43,880 nt of DNA. It comes from CAVRJC01 sp964505725 (GTDB lineage Bacteria; Actinomycetota; Acidimicrobiia; IMCC26256; DASPTH01). The position numbers and the translations under genes were made by a program. Position 1 is the stretch's first letter, and each line of letters starts with the position of its first letter. This document shows positions 24,439-33,141 of the stretch, in pieces. The stretch is from assembly GCA_964505725.1 (NCBI GenBank), contig CAZDJK010000076.1:1-43880 (forward strand), written 5' to 3'. The notes beneath the pieces are model-generated. The model worked only from the letters and a program-made list of their open reading frames with translations. It did no database searches and was not told the DNA's origin.

Positions 24439-25452
24439 CTACACGCCGGCGTGGTCGTCGGATTCGAGCATGCTCCGCTGGTCGAGCACGTAGAGGAGGC
24501 CGAGCGACGGGAGGATGACGACGCCGGCGATCAGGAAGACCACGAGGATCGACACGAGCGTCGCGTCAGGTGCCGCGGCCTGCGACACCTTCAACGACGT
24601 CGGCAGGAGGTAGGGCCACTGCGCGACGCCCCAGGCCACCACCACCGACGCCACCGCGCCCATGGCCAGGAGGCGGGCGCCACGCGCCGCGTTGCGCAAG
24701 AGGAGCACGAGGGAGCCGACGCCGCACAGCGCCGAGATGACGACGAGGGGCAGGGCGCGCGCGGTGAGCCCGTCGAAGACGTACCTGGCGTCGTCGTGGA
24801 GCACCACGATGCCTGCGACCGCGATCAGGCCGGCCGCGACCGCCGCGCCGACCGCCCGCTGCCGGAAGTACTCGACCATGTCCGCCTCGCCGAGCCGGCG
24901 GGCATCCCAGATCAGGTACACCGCGGCGAGGTATGCGCAGACCGCGACGGCGAGCACACCGCCGAGGATCGACGTGGGGTTGATCCAGCTTGCCCACGGG
25001 TCGCCGGCCCTGCCTCCCGCGGGCACCTGGCCCGAGGCGATGCCGCCGGCGACCGTGCCCATGAAGAACGGCACCAGCACCGATGCGCTCGCGAACGCCG
25101 CGCCGAAGAGGCGGCGACTCTGCGTGCGGGAGACCTCTTTTCGGAACGCGAACCCGGAGCCCCGGAGCACGATGCCGAGCGCCGCGAGCGACAACGGGAC
25201 GAACAGGGTGAGCGTGATGGAGGCGAACGCCTCCGGGAACCCCGTCCACAGCACGACCAGACAGAAGATGAGCCAGACGTGGTTGGCCTCCCACACCGGG
25301 CCGATCGAGTGTTGCGCGACGGCGCGCGGCCGGGCGCCCCGGTGGGCGCCGCCGGCGAAGAGGTCCCAGAAGCCGGCGCCGAAGTCGGCGCCGCCGAAGA
25401 GCGCGTAGGCGGTGACCCCGAAGAACAGGATCACCGCGACGACGTCGCTCAC
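24439..25452 (-). CDS. cydB: Cytochrome bd ubiquinol/menaquinol oxidase subunit II
   Basis: A 337-residue CydB with about eight helices. It has the N-terminal GGADFGAGFWDL, then IGPVWEANHVWLIF, GFPEAFASI, and GSGFAFRKE, the usual landmarks of the family. With CydA it forms the membrane quinol oxidase that reduces O2 to water with high affinity and tolerates nitric oxide or peroxide. The GTG start overlaps the cydA stop by four bases (GTGA), showing translational coupling. No CydX-like small ORF and no CydDC assembly exporter are seen next to it; those may be elsewhere. Confidence 0.97.
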   Translation of the reverse strand: MSDVVAVILFFGVTAYALFGGADFGAGFWDLFAGGAHRGARPRAVAQHSIGPVWEANHVWLIFCLVVLWTGFPEAFASITLTLFVPLSLAALGIVLRGSGFAFRKEVSRTQSRRLFGAAFASASVLVPFFMGTVAGGIASGQVPAGGRAGDPWASWINPTSILGGVLAVAVCAYLAAVYLIWDARRLGEADMVEYFRQRAVGAAVAAGLIAVAGIVVLHDDARYVFDGLTARALPLVVISALCGVGSLVLLLRNAARGARLLAMGAVASVVVAWGVAQWPYLLPTSLKVSQAAAPDATLVSILVVFLIAGVVILPSLGLLYVLDQRSMLESDDHAGV

Positions 25453-26858
25453 GGCACCGGCGCCCGTTCGTCGGGGCTCTCGTGGCCGACCGGCTCACGG
25501 GGCCCGTAGGGAACTTCCTCCTCGCCGAGCACCGTCACGGCACGGGTGCGCGCGCTCATGCGGCGGAGCACTGCGATCAGGGCGACGGCCACCGCGCCGT
25601 AGAGGCCGAGGATGATCAGGAAGGTGACCCAGACTCCCTGGTTGGTGGTCGCCGCCTGCGACACCTTGAAGTAGTCGTACACGATCCACGGCTGGCGCCC
25701 GACCTCGGTCACCACCCAACCGGCCTCCAGCGCGAGCACCGAGGCGACGCCCGACCCGGCGGCGAGCCACAGGAACAGCCGGCTCCTCGGCAGGTCGCGC
25801 CGGCGGAGCCACCCGATCGCGAACCACAGCGACAGCAGGAACAAGAGGGTGGCGAGCCCGACCATCGTGTCCCAACCGAGGTGCACGGCGTTGACCTCGC
25901 CGTTCGTGGGGCGGGAGCTCGAAGAGACCGAGTCCAGGCCCTTCACCACGGTGCTCGTCCCGGTGGCGGGATCGGACAGGATCGACGCCAGACCCGGGAT
26001 GCGGAACCCGCCGACCACCTGCCCCTGCCGGTTCAGGTGCCCGAACAGCGTCTCGGGCACGTCGCTCGACGTCTTCGGCACCAGCTCGATCGCCGCGAAC
26101 TTCACCGGCTCGTTGTTGTAGACCCAACGCGCCAGCGTGTCGCCGACGACCATCTGGACCGGCGTCATCACCGCGGCGACGGTGAACGGGATGAGGAAGC
26201 CGATGCGGTGGTAGTGGTCGCGTCGGCCGCGCAGCATGCCGGCCGCGTAGACCGACGCCACCAGGAACCCGCCGACGAGGTAGGCCGCCACCAACATGTG
26301 GACGACCTCGTAGGGCATGGCGTTGTTGAAGATCACCGCCCACGGATCCACGTCCACCACGTGTCCGGCGGCGTTGAGACTGAAGCCCGCCGGCTCGTTC
26401 ATCCAGGCGTTCGCGGCCACGACCGACGCCACGCCCCCGATCCCGGCGATCACGATGGGCACCCCGGTCCAGAAGTGCGGCCACGCCGGGAGGCGCTTCC
26501 ACCCGTAGATGTAGATCGCGATGAAGATCGCCTCGAGGAAGAAGAACAGGCCCTCGATCGCGAAGGGGATCCCGAACGCGTCGCCGAATCGGCCCATGAA
26601 CCGAGGCCACAGCAGGCCGAATTCGAAGGTGAGCACGGTGCCGGTCACCGCCCCGACGGCGAACGTGACCGCCATGTACTTCGACCATCGCTGCGCGAGC
26701 AGGAGGGCGTCGTCGTCGCCCTTTTTCAGGCCTCGGTAGTTGGCGACGAGAGCCATGAACGCCCACGCGACCCCGAGCGGCACGAGGATGATGTGGAAAC
26801 CGAGCGTGAACGCCATCTGTGCGCGCGCCCACGGCACGGGGTCGACGGCCAGCGGCAT
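25449..26858 (-). CDS. cydA: Cytochrome bd ubiquinol/menaquinol oxidase subunit I
   Basis: A 469-residue CydA with about nine helices. The axial haem ligand His22 sits in FTLGFHIILVP, the proton-path Glu residues in TFEFGLLWPRF and AIEGLFFFLEAIF, and the second His in YEVVHMLVAAYL. The quinol-binding loop is short (GDTLARWVYNNEPVKFAAIE), as in most actinobacterial and cyanide-insensitive-type bd oxidases, and GWVVTEVGRQPWIVY is intact. ATG at 26858 places the first His at the usual position; a GTG five codons upstream (26873) is the alternative. It is the first gene of a two-gene operon, divergent from the PLDc_N/SHOCT gene across 188 bases. Confidence 0.95.
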   Translation of the reverse strand: MPLAVDPVPWARAQMAFTLGFHIILVPLGVAWAFMALVANYRGLKKGDDDALLLAQRWSKYMAVTFAVGAVTGTVLTFEFGLLWPRFMGRFGDAFGIPFAIEGLFFFLEAIFIAIYIYGWKRLPAWPHFWTGVPIVIAGIGGVASVVAANAWMNEPAGFSLNAAGHVVDVDPWAVIFNNAMPYEVVHMLVAAYLVGGFLVASVYAAGMLRGRRDHYHRIGFLIPFTVAAVMTPVQMVVGDTLARWVYNNEPVKFAAIELVPKTSSDVPETLFGHLNRQGQVVGGFRIPGLASILSDPATGTSTVVKGLDSVSSSSRPTNGEVNAVHLGWDTMVGLATLLFLLSLWFAIGWLRRRDLPRSRLFLWLAAGSGVASVLALEAGWVVTEVGRQPWIVYDYFKVSQAATTNQGVWVTFLIILGLYGAVAVALIAVLRRMSARTRAVTVLGEEEVPYGPREPVGHESPDERAPVP

Positions 26859-26873
26859 GGAGATCAGGGACAC

Positions 26874-27046
26874 TCGGTGGGCAACCCTCTCACAACCGAG
26901 GCGTCCGGCGCGGCCCAGGTCGTCGCCGCGCCGACGTCGCTCGCGACGGGATCCCGGCGCTCCACCGCAGCACGGTCTAGATTCTCGGCCCGCGGCGCGC
27001 GCTCACTCGAGCGGGGGCCGGCGGTGCCCAAACGAGGAGGCGCGTG
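26874..27046. promoter_or_regulatory. Divergent regulatory region between cydAB and the PLDc_N/SHOCT gene
   Basis: About 170 bases without a gene. On the plus strand a -10-like TAGATT is at 26978-26983 and GAGGAGG at 27034-27040 precedes the ATG at 27047. No clear -10 or Rex-like operator for cydA was recognised on the minus strand. Confidence 0.35.
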
Positions 27047-27451
27047 ATGCTGGTCGGTTCGGACTTCGGCACGGGCCAGGTGTTCCTGTCCATGCTCTGG
27101 TTCTTCCTGTTCTTCATCTGGATCTGGTTGCTGATCGTCGTGTTCAGCGACATCTTCCGCAGCCACGACCTCTCCGGCTGGGCGAAGGCCATCTGGGTGA
27201 TCTTCGTGATCGTGGTCCCGTACCTCGGCGTCCTCGTGTACCTCATCGCCCGGGGGCACAAGATGGGCGAGCACGCCATGGCGGCGGCCCAGGCGCAGGA
27301 CCAGGCCCAGCGCGAGTACATCCGCAGCGCGGCGGGTCAGTCGTCGAGCACCGCCGACGAGCTGGCGCGCCTCGCCGACCTCAAGGCGGCGGGCACGATC
27401 AGCGACGCCGAGTTCGAGCAGCTCAAGGCGAAGGCGATTTCGGGGAGCTGA
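27047..27451 (+). CDS. Membrane protein with PLDc_N and SHOCT domains
   Basis: A 134-residue protein with two N-terminal helices (about 12-33 and 48-66), the PLDc_N membrane region, and a C-terminal SHOCT helix pair (LARLADLKAAGTISDAEFEQ). SHOCT domains are short oligomerisation elements common in phospholipase D-like, stress and envelope proteins; this gene has no enzyme domain. ATG at 27047 is preferred over the adjacent GTG at 27044 because GAGGAGG ends six bases before it. The last 29 bases overlap the 3' end of the opposing DUF2252 gene, so transcripts from the two are complementary at their ends. Confidence 0.85.
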   Translation: MLVGSDFGTGQVFLSMLWFFLFFIWIWLLIVVFSDIFRSHDLSGWAKAIWVIFVIVVPYLGVLVYLIARGHKMGEHAMAAAQAQDQAQREYIRSAAGQSSSTADELARLADLKAAGTISDAEFEQLKAKAISGS

Positions 27452-28853
27452 CCCGCTCCCCGGGGTCGCCCGTCCAGGCCGCGCGGGCGGTCTGGAAGTC
27501 ACGCTCGTTCTGGTCCGCGTAGGTCACCGCGAAGTCGCGGATGGCGCGCTCGAAGCCGTCGCTCGACCCGAGATACGCCGCGATCGCCACCCGGTCGCCG
27601 GACCGGGCGTGTGCGCGCGCCAGCGTCCACCCGCAGAGCCGGCCGTACACCCGCATGACCGCGTCGGACATGACGTCGATGTTGGGCGAGAGCTTCCAGT
27701 CCCAGAGCTGGCGCACGTAGAAGTCGCGGCTCAGGCCGTCGATGCCGGTCGCGCCCAACCAGCCGAGCAGGATGTCGCTCGACGCCTGGAGGAGCCGCTG
27801 ACCCTCGACCACCCGGCGCCCGTGGTTCGCGTACGGGCTGCGCCCGGCGTAGGGCTCGAGCACCGACTGCGAGGCCTCCTTGATCTGGAGGAAGAGCGGG
27901 TCCTGGTCGTTCTTGCCCAGCAGCAGCGCGATCCAACACCGGGTACCGACGCTCCCCACGCCGACCACCTTGTGCGCGAGGTCGACCAGACGGTAGCCCT
28001 CCAGGAGGTGACGACGGTCCGGCTGCAGACTGTGGCGGTAGGCACGGAAGACCTCGCGCAACTCCTGCTTCATGAGGTCGGGATCCATGCCCTCCGCGAG
28101 ATCCTCGATCGGCACGAGGAGCGGCGGGTCACTCGAGATGCGGATCTCGCCGTCGACGACGTGGGTGAGCTTCGCGAAAGCCTTGAGGCTGTCGCGTGCC
28201 TGTGCCTTCACCCGCACCTGCTCGAGCCGCGCGATGTCGGCGGCAGGCACGTCGTCGCGGTAACGGTTGATCAGCGCCTCGACGTCGAGGTGCGCGTACC
28301 ACACGTCGAGGTTGCGCATGCTCGCGAAGTCGCGCATCGCCAGGCGGTACTCGTTCGCGCACTGCTCGACGATCGCCCGTGACGCCTTGGCGCCGAAACC
28401 CCGCGACCGCGCTGCGATCTCGAGGCTGGCCGCGAGGCGCTTGACGTCCCACTCGAACGGTCCCCGACTGGTCTCGTCGAAGTCGTTGATGTCGAACACG
28501 AGCAGCCGTTCGGGTGAACCGAAGCCGCCGAAATTGGCGAGGTGCGCGTCGCCGCAGCACTGGACGTGGAGCCCGGAGTCGGGCGCCGCGGCCTCGTCGG
28601 CCGCCATCACGACGGCTGCGCCCCGATAGAACGCGAAGGACGACGCCAGCATGCGCTGGTGGCGGATCTCGACCAGCTCCGGTACCCGCGTGGCCTCCTG
28701 GGCCTCGAGCAGCGCGACCGGGTCGGGCCGGTCCGCCGGCGGAGCCCACGCCGCGAGCGTGGCCCGGGGCAGGCGCTTGCGCGCCGCCCGCCCGCGTTCG
28801 GTGCGCGCGGCGACGTCGGGGTGCGCGACCGGCGCGACCTGGGTGGCGGTCAC
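27423..28853 (-). CDS. DUF2252 family protein (aminoglycoside-phosphotransferase-like fold)
   Basis: A 476-residue member of DUF2252, common in actinobacteria and distantly related to APH/choline-kinase folds. The kinase-like core is visible as CCGDAHLANFGGFGSPE followed by LLVFDINDFDET, the catalytic-loop and metal-binding Asp positions, and GVGSVGTRCW in the middle. The phosphate acceptor is unknown; activity is predicted by fold only. The GTG start at 28853 is fixed by a four-base overlap with the stop of the cyclopropane synthase gene (GTGA), and the protein begins with TATQVAPVAHPD. The two genes are thus co-translated and may act on the same envelope lipid. The 3' end overlaps the opposing SHOCT gene by 29 bases. 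Confidence 0.9.
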   Translation of the reverse strand: MTATQVAPVAHPDVAARTERGRAARKRLPRATLAAWAPPADRPDPVALLEAQEATRVPELVEIRHQRMLASSFAFYRGAAVVMAADEAAAPDSGLHVQCCGDAHLANFGGFGSPERLLVFDINDFDETSRGPFEWDVKRLAASLEIAARSRGFGAKASRAIVEQCANEYRLAMRDFASMRNLDVWYAHLDVEALINRYRDDVPAADIARLEQVRVKAQARDSLKAFAKLTHVVDGEIRISSDPPLLVPIEDLAEGMDPDLMKQELREVFRAYRHSLQPDRRHLLEGYRLVDLAHKVVGVGSVGTRCWIALLLGKNDQDPLFLQIKEASQSVLEPYAGRSPYANHGRRVVEGQRLLQASSDILLGWLGATGIDGLSRDFYVRQLWDWKLSPNIDVMSDAVMRVYGRLCGWTLARAHARSGDRVAIAAYLGSSDGFERAIRDFAVTYADQNERDFQTARAAWTGDPGERVSSPKSPSP

Positions 28854-30118
28854 CGGAGCCCGAAGTCGGGGCGGCGCGGCATCCCGCTCGCGCCGTCGAC
28901 CGTCTTCGTCGCCAAGACCTGGTGGACCTGGAGCCGGTTCGACTCGAACATCACTGCAGAGACTGCCATGTACAGCCGCCACACGCGCCCTCGCGCGCTC
29001 CCGACGAGGGCGACGGCGTCCTCCCAGCCCGCCTCGAGGTTGGCGAGCCACGCACGGAGCGTGAGCGCATAGTGCTCGCGCAGGCTCTCCGTGTGCCTGG
29101 CCTCGAACCCCGCACGCTCGACCTCTTGGACCACGGTCCCGACGTCGTGCAGCTCCCCGTCGGGGAACACGTACCGGTCCATGAACCCGCGCTCGCGCCG
29201 GAGCGGGACGTGCCAGCCGCGGCCGGTCGGCTCGCCGCCGGGCGGCCGGCCGATGCCGTGGTTCAGGAGCCTTCCGCCCGGAGCGAGCAGTGAATGGAGG
29301 CCCGCGAAGTAGACACCGAGCTGGGCCCGGCCCACGTGCTCGAACATGCCGATCGAGCTGATCGCGTCGTACGGGCCGTCGGAAACGTCGCGGTAGTCCT
29401 GGACGCGGATCTCGACCTGGTCGGCGAGCCCCGCATCGGCCACCCGCTTCCGCGCAAGATCGGCCTGCGCCCGCGACAGGGTCACGCCCACGCCGTCGAC
29501 GCCGTGCTCGCGGGCGGCGTGAAGCAGCATCGAACCCCACCCGCACCCCACGTCGAGCAGGCGCATGCCGGGCGCGAGCGCGAGCTTGCGGCAGACGAGC
29601 TCGTGCTTGTTGGCCTGGGCCGAGTCGAGGTCGTCGGTGTCGTCGGTCCACACCGCGCAGGAGTAGGTGAGGCTCGATCCGAGGACGATCCGGTAGAAGT
29701 CGTTGGAGACGTCGTAGTGGTACGCGATCGCCGCGGCGTCGCGCTCCTTGCTGTGCCGGCTCCCGCGCAGCCTCGCCTCCTCCGGTGGGGGCGCGAGCGG
29801 TCGAACGGCGCCCGGGCCGAGGAGGCGGAGCGCGTCCACGACCTGCGCGGGGCGGACGGTCACGTCGAGCAGCCGGTCGCGCAGCTCCAGCACGCGGAAG
29901 AGATCGCCCTCGACATCGAGCTCGCCGGCCACGTACGCGCGTCCGAAGCCGACTTCGTTCGGCGCGAGCAGGATCCGGCGCAAGGCACGCGGCGAGCGCA
30001 CCACCAACGTCGCGGGGGCGTCAGCGGGGCCGAGGCGGCTCCCGTCGTACGCGACGAACGCGACGGGAGGATCGTCGCCGACGAGCTCACGCAGCAGATC
30101 CGCAACGAGCACCACCAC
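28850..30118 (-). CDS. cfa: Cyclopropane-fatty-acyl-phospholipid synthase-like methyltransferase
   Basis: A 422-residue SAM-dependent enzyme that adds a methylene (or methyl) group across double bonds of phospholipid acyl chains at the inner face of the membrane. An N-terminal domain (about 1-135) precedes the catalytic domain with HYDVSNDFYRIVLG, TYSCAVW (bicarbonate-binding Cys), motif I LLDVGCGWGSML, and GMFEHVG (Glu/His). Length exceeds E. coli Cfa (382 residues), mainly at the N-terminus. The first of three consecutive GTG codons (30118) is chosen because AAGGAGG lies six bases before it; later GTGs would lose the spacing. The stop overlaps the DUF2252 start. It is divergent from the aldose epimerase. 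Confidence 0.9.
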   Translation of the reverse strand: MVVLVADLLRELVGDDPPVAFVAYDGSRLGPADAPATLVVRSPRALRRILLAPNEVGFGRAYVAGELDVEGDLFRVLELRDRLLDVTVRPAQVVDALRLLGPGAVRPLAPPPEEARLRGSRHSKERDAAAIAYHYDVSNDFYRIVLGSSLTYSCAVWTDDTDDLDSAQANKHELVCRKLALAPGMRLLDVGCGWGSMLLHAAREHGVDGVGVTLSRAQADLARKRVADAGLADQVEIRVQDYRDVSDGPYDAISSIGMFEHVGRAQLGVYFAGLHSLLAPGGRLLNHGIGRPPGGEPTGRGWHVPLRRERGFMDRYVFPDGELHDVGTVVQEVERAGFEARHTESLREHYALTLRAWLANLEAGWEDAVALVGSARGRVWRLYMAVSAVMFESNRLQVHQVLATKTVDGASGMPRRPDFGLR

Positions 30119-30291
30119 TCCTCCCCTCCTTCGCACACCCGTCGCCCTCGGCGCGGCTTCCGCTCCTCCGTTCGGCGGGCCGATCGGGCTCGGCGCGCAC
30201 TCGATTCTTCCCCGCGCGGGCTGCTCATGAAAAGTCCGTCTCGGTGGTCGCGGCGGTTGCGAAGCGCCGCGCGGTCGGGGAGCATCCTCCG

Positions 30292-31206
30292 GTGACCGTC
30301 GGCAGCGCACTCGTGGAGGAAGTGCGGTTCCGCGGCGAGCCCGGGATGGCCGTCGTCGCGGGCGGCGTGCGGGCGGTCTTCCTTCCCGGCATCGGGATGA
30401 CCGGCGTGTCTCTCCGGTTCCGCGGCCGCGAGCACCTTGCTCTTCCGGGCGGCACCGACGCGCTGCGCGCGGGCCATACCGCAGGGCTGCCGCTCCTCGC
30501 ACCGTGGGCCAATCGGCTCGCGTCCCGCCGCTACCGAGTCGGGCGCACGGAGGTCGACCTCACCGGCATGGCCCTCCCGATCGATGCCAACGGCGTGCCG
30601 ATCCACGGACTCCTCGTCGGACAGCCCGGGTGGTCCGTCACCGCGACCGCGGCGGGGCGCGGGAGCGCTCACCTCACCGCGTCGAGATCGGTCGACTCGC
30701 CGGCGTTCCCGTTCCCCCACCGGCTCGAGCTGCGGGTCGTCGCGCGCGACGCGCAGCTCGCCGTCACGACGACGCTCGTCCCCACGACCCGCCGCAGCGT
30801 GCCGGTCGCGTTCGGCTGGCACCCCTATCTCCGGCTGTCGCCCCCGCGCGCATCGTGGACGCTCCGGCTGCCCGCTCGGCATCACCTGCTGCTCGACGAG
30901 CGCGGCATCCCTACCGGCGCTCGGGTGCGGGAAGCAGCGGAGACGGTGCTGCTCGCCCGGCGGACCTTCGACGACCTCTACGAGCTCGGCCGCGACCGCG
31001 CGCTCGGGCTGCAGTCGCCCGACGGCTCATCGCTCGTGATGCGCGGGGGTGGCGGCTACCGCTACGCGCAGGTCTGGGTACCGCCGGGCCGTCCGTTCGT
31101 CGCGCTCGAGCCGATGACCGCGCCGACCAACGCGCTCGCGACCGGTGAGGCGCGCGTGGTCCGGCGGCGCGAGTCCTTCACCGCCTGGTTCAGCCTCTCG
31201 TTCTGA
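30292..31206 (+). CDS. Aldose 1-epimerase (galactose mutarotase-like)
   Basis: A 304-residue galactose-mutarotase-fold protein. The family landmarks are APWANRLASRRYRV, the first active-site His in PIHGLLVGQPG, the second in FGWHPYLRLS, and the catalytic Glu in ALEPMTAPTNAL. It interconverts alpha and beta anomers of free hexoses, or modifies a sugar phosphate, in the cytoplasm. The GTG at 30292 is chosen because the fold starts within ten residues; upstream in-frame codons read as low-complexity basic sequence. GGGGAG lies nine bases before it. The GH15 hydrolase follows 36 bases later, so released glucose is the likely substrate. Confidence 0.88.
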   Translation: MTVGSALVEEVRFRGEPGMAVVAGGVRAVFLPGIGMTGVSLRFRGREHLALPGGTDALRAGHTAGLPLLAPWANRLASRRYRVGRTEVDLTGMALPIDANGVPIHGLLVGQPGWSVTATAAGRGSAHLTASRSVDSPAFPFPHRLELRVVARDAQLAVTTTLVPTTRRSVPVAFGWHPYLRLSPPRASWTLRLPARHHLLLDERGIPTGARVREAAETVLLARRTFDDLYELGRDRALGLQSPDGSSLVMRGGGGYRYAQVWVPPGRPFVALEPMTAPTNALATGEARVVRRRESFTAWFSLSF

Positions 31207-31242
31207 GCCGCCCCCTTCGCGCGGTTGTGCCAGCATTGCGCC

Positions 31243-33090
31243 ATGAGCTCGTTCCCACCGATCGCCGAGTACGCGTTCCTGTCCGACTGCGAGGTGAGCG
31301 CCCTGGTGGCGTCCGACGGCGCGGTCGAATGGCTCTGCCTCCCGCGGCCCGACGCGCCGAGCGTCTTCGCCGCGCTGCTCGACCGGCGCGCCGGCTTCTT
31401 CGAGTTCGCGCCCGCGAACGCTCGCGTGCCCGACGCCCGCCGTTACCTGCCGGGCACCAACGTGCTGGAGACGACCTGGCACACCCCGACCGGATGGGTC
31501 ACGGTGCATGACCTGCTCGTCGTCGGACCGCTCAGGAGCGAGGAACGCCGAGAGGGCTACCGGCGGGTGCCGGGCGACAACGCCGCGACCGGGACGCTGC
31601 TGCGGATCGCGACGTGCTTCAGCGGTCGGGTGGAGATGCAGGTGAACTGCCTCCCCCTGTTCGACTACGGGAGAACCGCGGGCAGCTGGACCTACGACGA
31701 GTCGGGCTACGAGTCGGTGGCGGTGCAGAGCGGTGACGTCGCGCTCGAGCTCTCCGGCACCATCCGACTCGGCACCAGCGGCGTTCGCGCCTACGGGCGC
31801 ACCACGCTCGAGGAGGGTGAGCGCGCGTTCGTCGCGCTCTCCTGGGGTGGTCGGCCGCCCCGGTCGCTGGAGGACGCCCTCGACGAGCTCCACGGCACCG
31901 AGGAGTACTGGCGCGGCTGGCTGAGCAACGGGTCGATGCCCGACCACCGTTACCGGCCCTACATCGAGCGGAGCGCGCTCGCGCTCAAGGCGCTCAGCTA
32001 CGCGCCGACGGGCGCCATCATGGCCGCCGGCACCACGTCGCTGCCCGAGACTCCGGGCGGCGAGCGCAACTGGGACTACCGCTTCACCTGGATCCGCGAC
32101 GCCGCGTTCATGCTGCGCGCGCTCCACCACCTGGGCTTCGACTGGGAGGCGTACGAGTACTTCGCGTTCATCCTCGACACCCTGAGCGAGAACGCCAGCG
32201 ACGACACCTTCGACATCCAGATCATGTACGGGATCGGCGGCGAGACCGACCTGACCGAGCACACGCTCGACCACCTGTCGGGATACGAGGACTCGCGTCC
32301 GGTGCGCGTCGGCAACGGCGCCTACGACCAGCACCAACACGACGTGTGGGGCATGCTGCTCGAGTCGGTCGCCGCGCACATCCGCCGCGGAGGGCAGATC
32401 GGCCCGAGGGCGTGGGCCGGCCTGTCGAGCCTGGTCGACACGGCCATCGAGCGCGCGCCCGAGCCCGACCAGGGCATCTGGGAGATGCGCGGCGAGCCGC
32501 AGCACTTCGTTGCGTCGAAGGTGATGTGCTGGGTCGCGATCGATCGCGCCGTTCGTCTCGCGCGCGGACGCAACGACCACGAGCAGGCGGACAAGTGGCA
32601 GGCGGCCGCCGACGCGGTCCAGGCCGACATCCTCGAGCACGGCGTCGACCAGCGCGGCGTGTTCACCCAGTACTACGGCACCGACGCGCTCGACGCGTCG
32701 CTCCTCCTGATCCCGCTCATGGGCTTCCTCCCGCCCGACGACGTGCGCGTGAAGGCCACGGTCCTCGCCATCGCCGACGAGCTGACGCATGACGGGCTCG
32801 TGCTGCGGTACCGCGTCGACACGACCGACGACGGCCTGTCGGGCGAGGAGGGCACGTTCACCATCTGCTCGTTCTGGCTCGTGTCCGCGCTCACGATGGT
32901 GGGAGAGGTCGCACGGGCCAGCGCGCTGTTCGAGAAGCTCCTCTCCTTCGCGGGACCCTTGCTCCTCTACGCCGAGGAGATCGACGCCACGACCGGGCTC
33001 CATCTCGGGAACTTCCCCCAGGCGTTCACCCACCTCGCGCTGATCGACGCCGCCGAACGGCTCATCGCGGCGGCGGAGGCCACCGCGTGA
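31243..33090 (+). CDS. Glycoside hydrolase family 15 (trehalase / glucoamylase-like)
   Basis: A 615-residue GH15 inverting alpha-glucosidase: N-terminal beta-sandwich (about 1-230), then the (alpha/alpha)6 barrel with NWDYRFTWIRDAAF, YDQHQHDVWGM, the general-acid segment GIWEMRGEPQHFVASK, and C-terminal LGNFPQAFTHLAL with the general base nearby. Close relatives in Mycobacterium are cytosolic trehalases, and no signal peptide is visible here, so trehalose hydrolysis to two glucose units is the leading guess. Glucoamylase activity remains possible. The ATG at 31243 follows CAGCAT by six bases, a weak leaderless promoter. Its neighbours, the aldose epimerase before and a flippase-like protein after, suggest sugar or envelope glycan handling. 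Confidence 0.93.
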   Translation: MSSFPPIAEYAFLSDCEVSALVASDGAVEWLCLPRPDAPSVFAALLDRRAGFFEFAPANARVPDARRYLPGTNVLETTWHTPTGWVTVHDLLVVGPLRSEERREGYRRVPGDNAATGTLLRIATCFSGRVEMQVNCLPLFDYGRTAGSWTYDESGYESVAVQSGDVALELSGTIRLGTSGVRAYGRTTLEEGERAFVALSWGGRPPRSLEDALDELHGTEEYWRGWLSNGSMPDHRYRPYIERSALALKALSYAPTGAIMAAGTTSLPETPGGERNWDYRFTWIRDAAFMLRALHHLGFDWEAYEYFAFILDTLSENASDDTFDIQIMYGIGGETDLTEHTLDHLSGYEDSRPVRVGNGAYDQHQHDVWGMLLESVAAHIRRGGQIGPRAWAGLSSLVDTAIERAPEPDQGIWEMRGEPQHFVASKVMCWVAIDRAVRLARGRNDHEQADKWQAAADAVQADILEHGVDQRGVFTQYYGTDALDASLLLIPLMGFLPPDDVRVKATVLAIADELTHDGLVLRYRVDTTDDGLSGEEGTFTICSFWLVSALTMVGEVARASALFEKLLSFAGPLLLYAEEIDATTGLHLGNFPQAFTHLALIDAAERLIAAAEATA

Positions 33091-33130
33091 TCCCCCGCTC
33101 GGGATGAAGCACCCTCGACGAGAACCTCGT

Positions 33131-33136
33131 TAGGCT
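33131..33136 (+). promoter_or_regulatory. -10 box TAGGCT of the three-part membrane protein
   Basis: TAGGCT lies five bases before the GTG at 33142, in the 51-base gap after the GH15 gene. No ribosome binding site is visible. Confidence 0.45.
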
Positions 33137-33141
33137 CGGTC

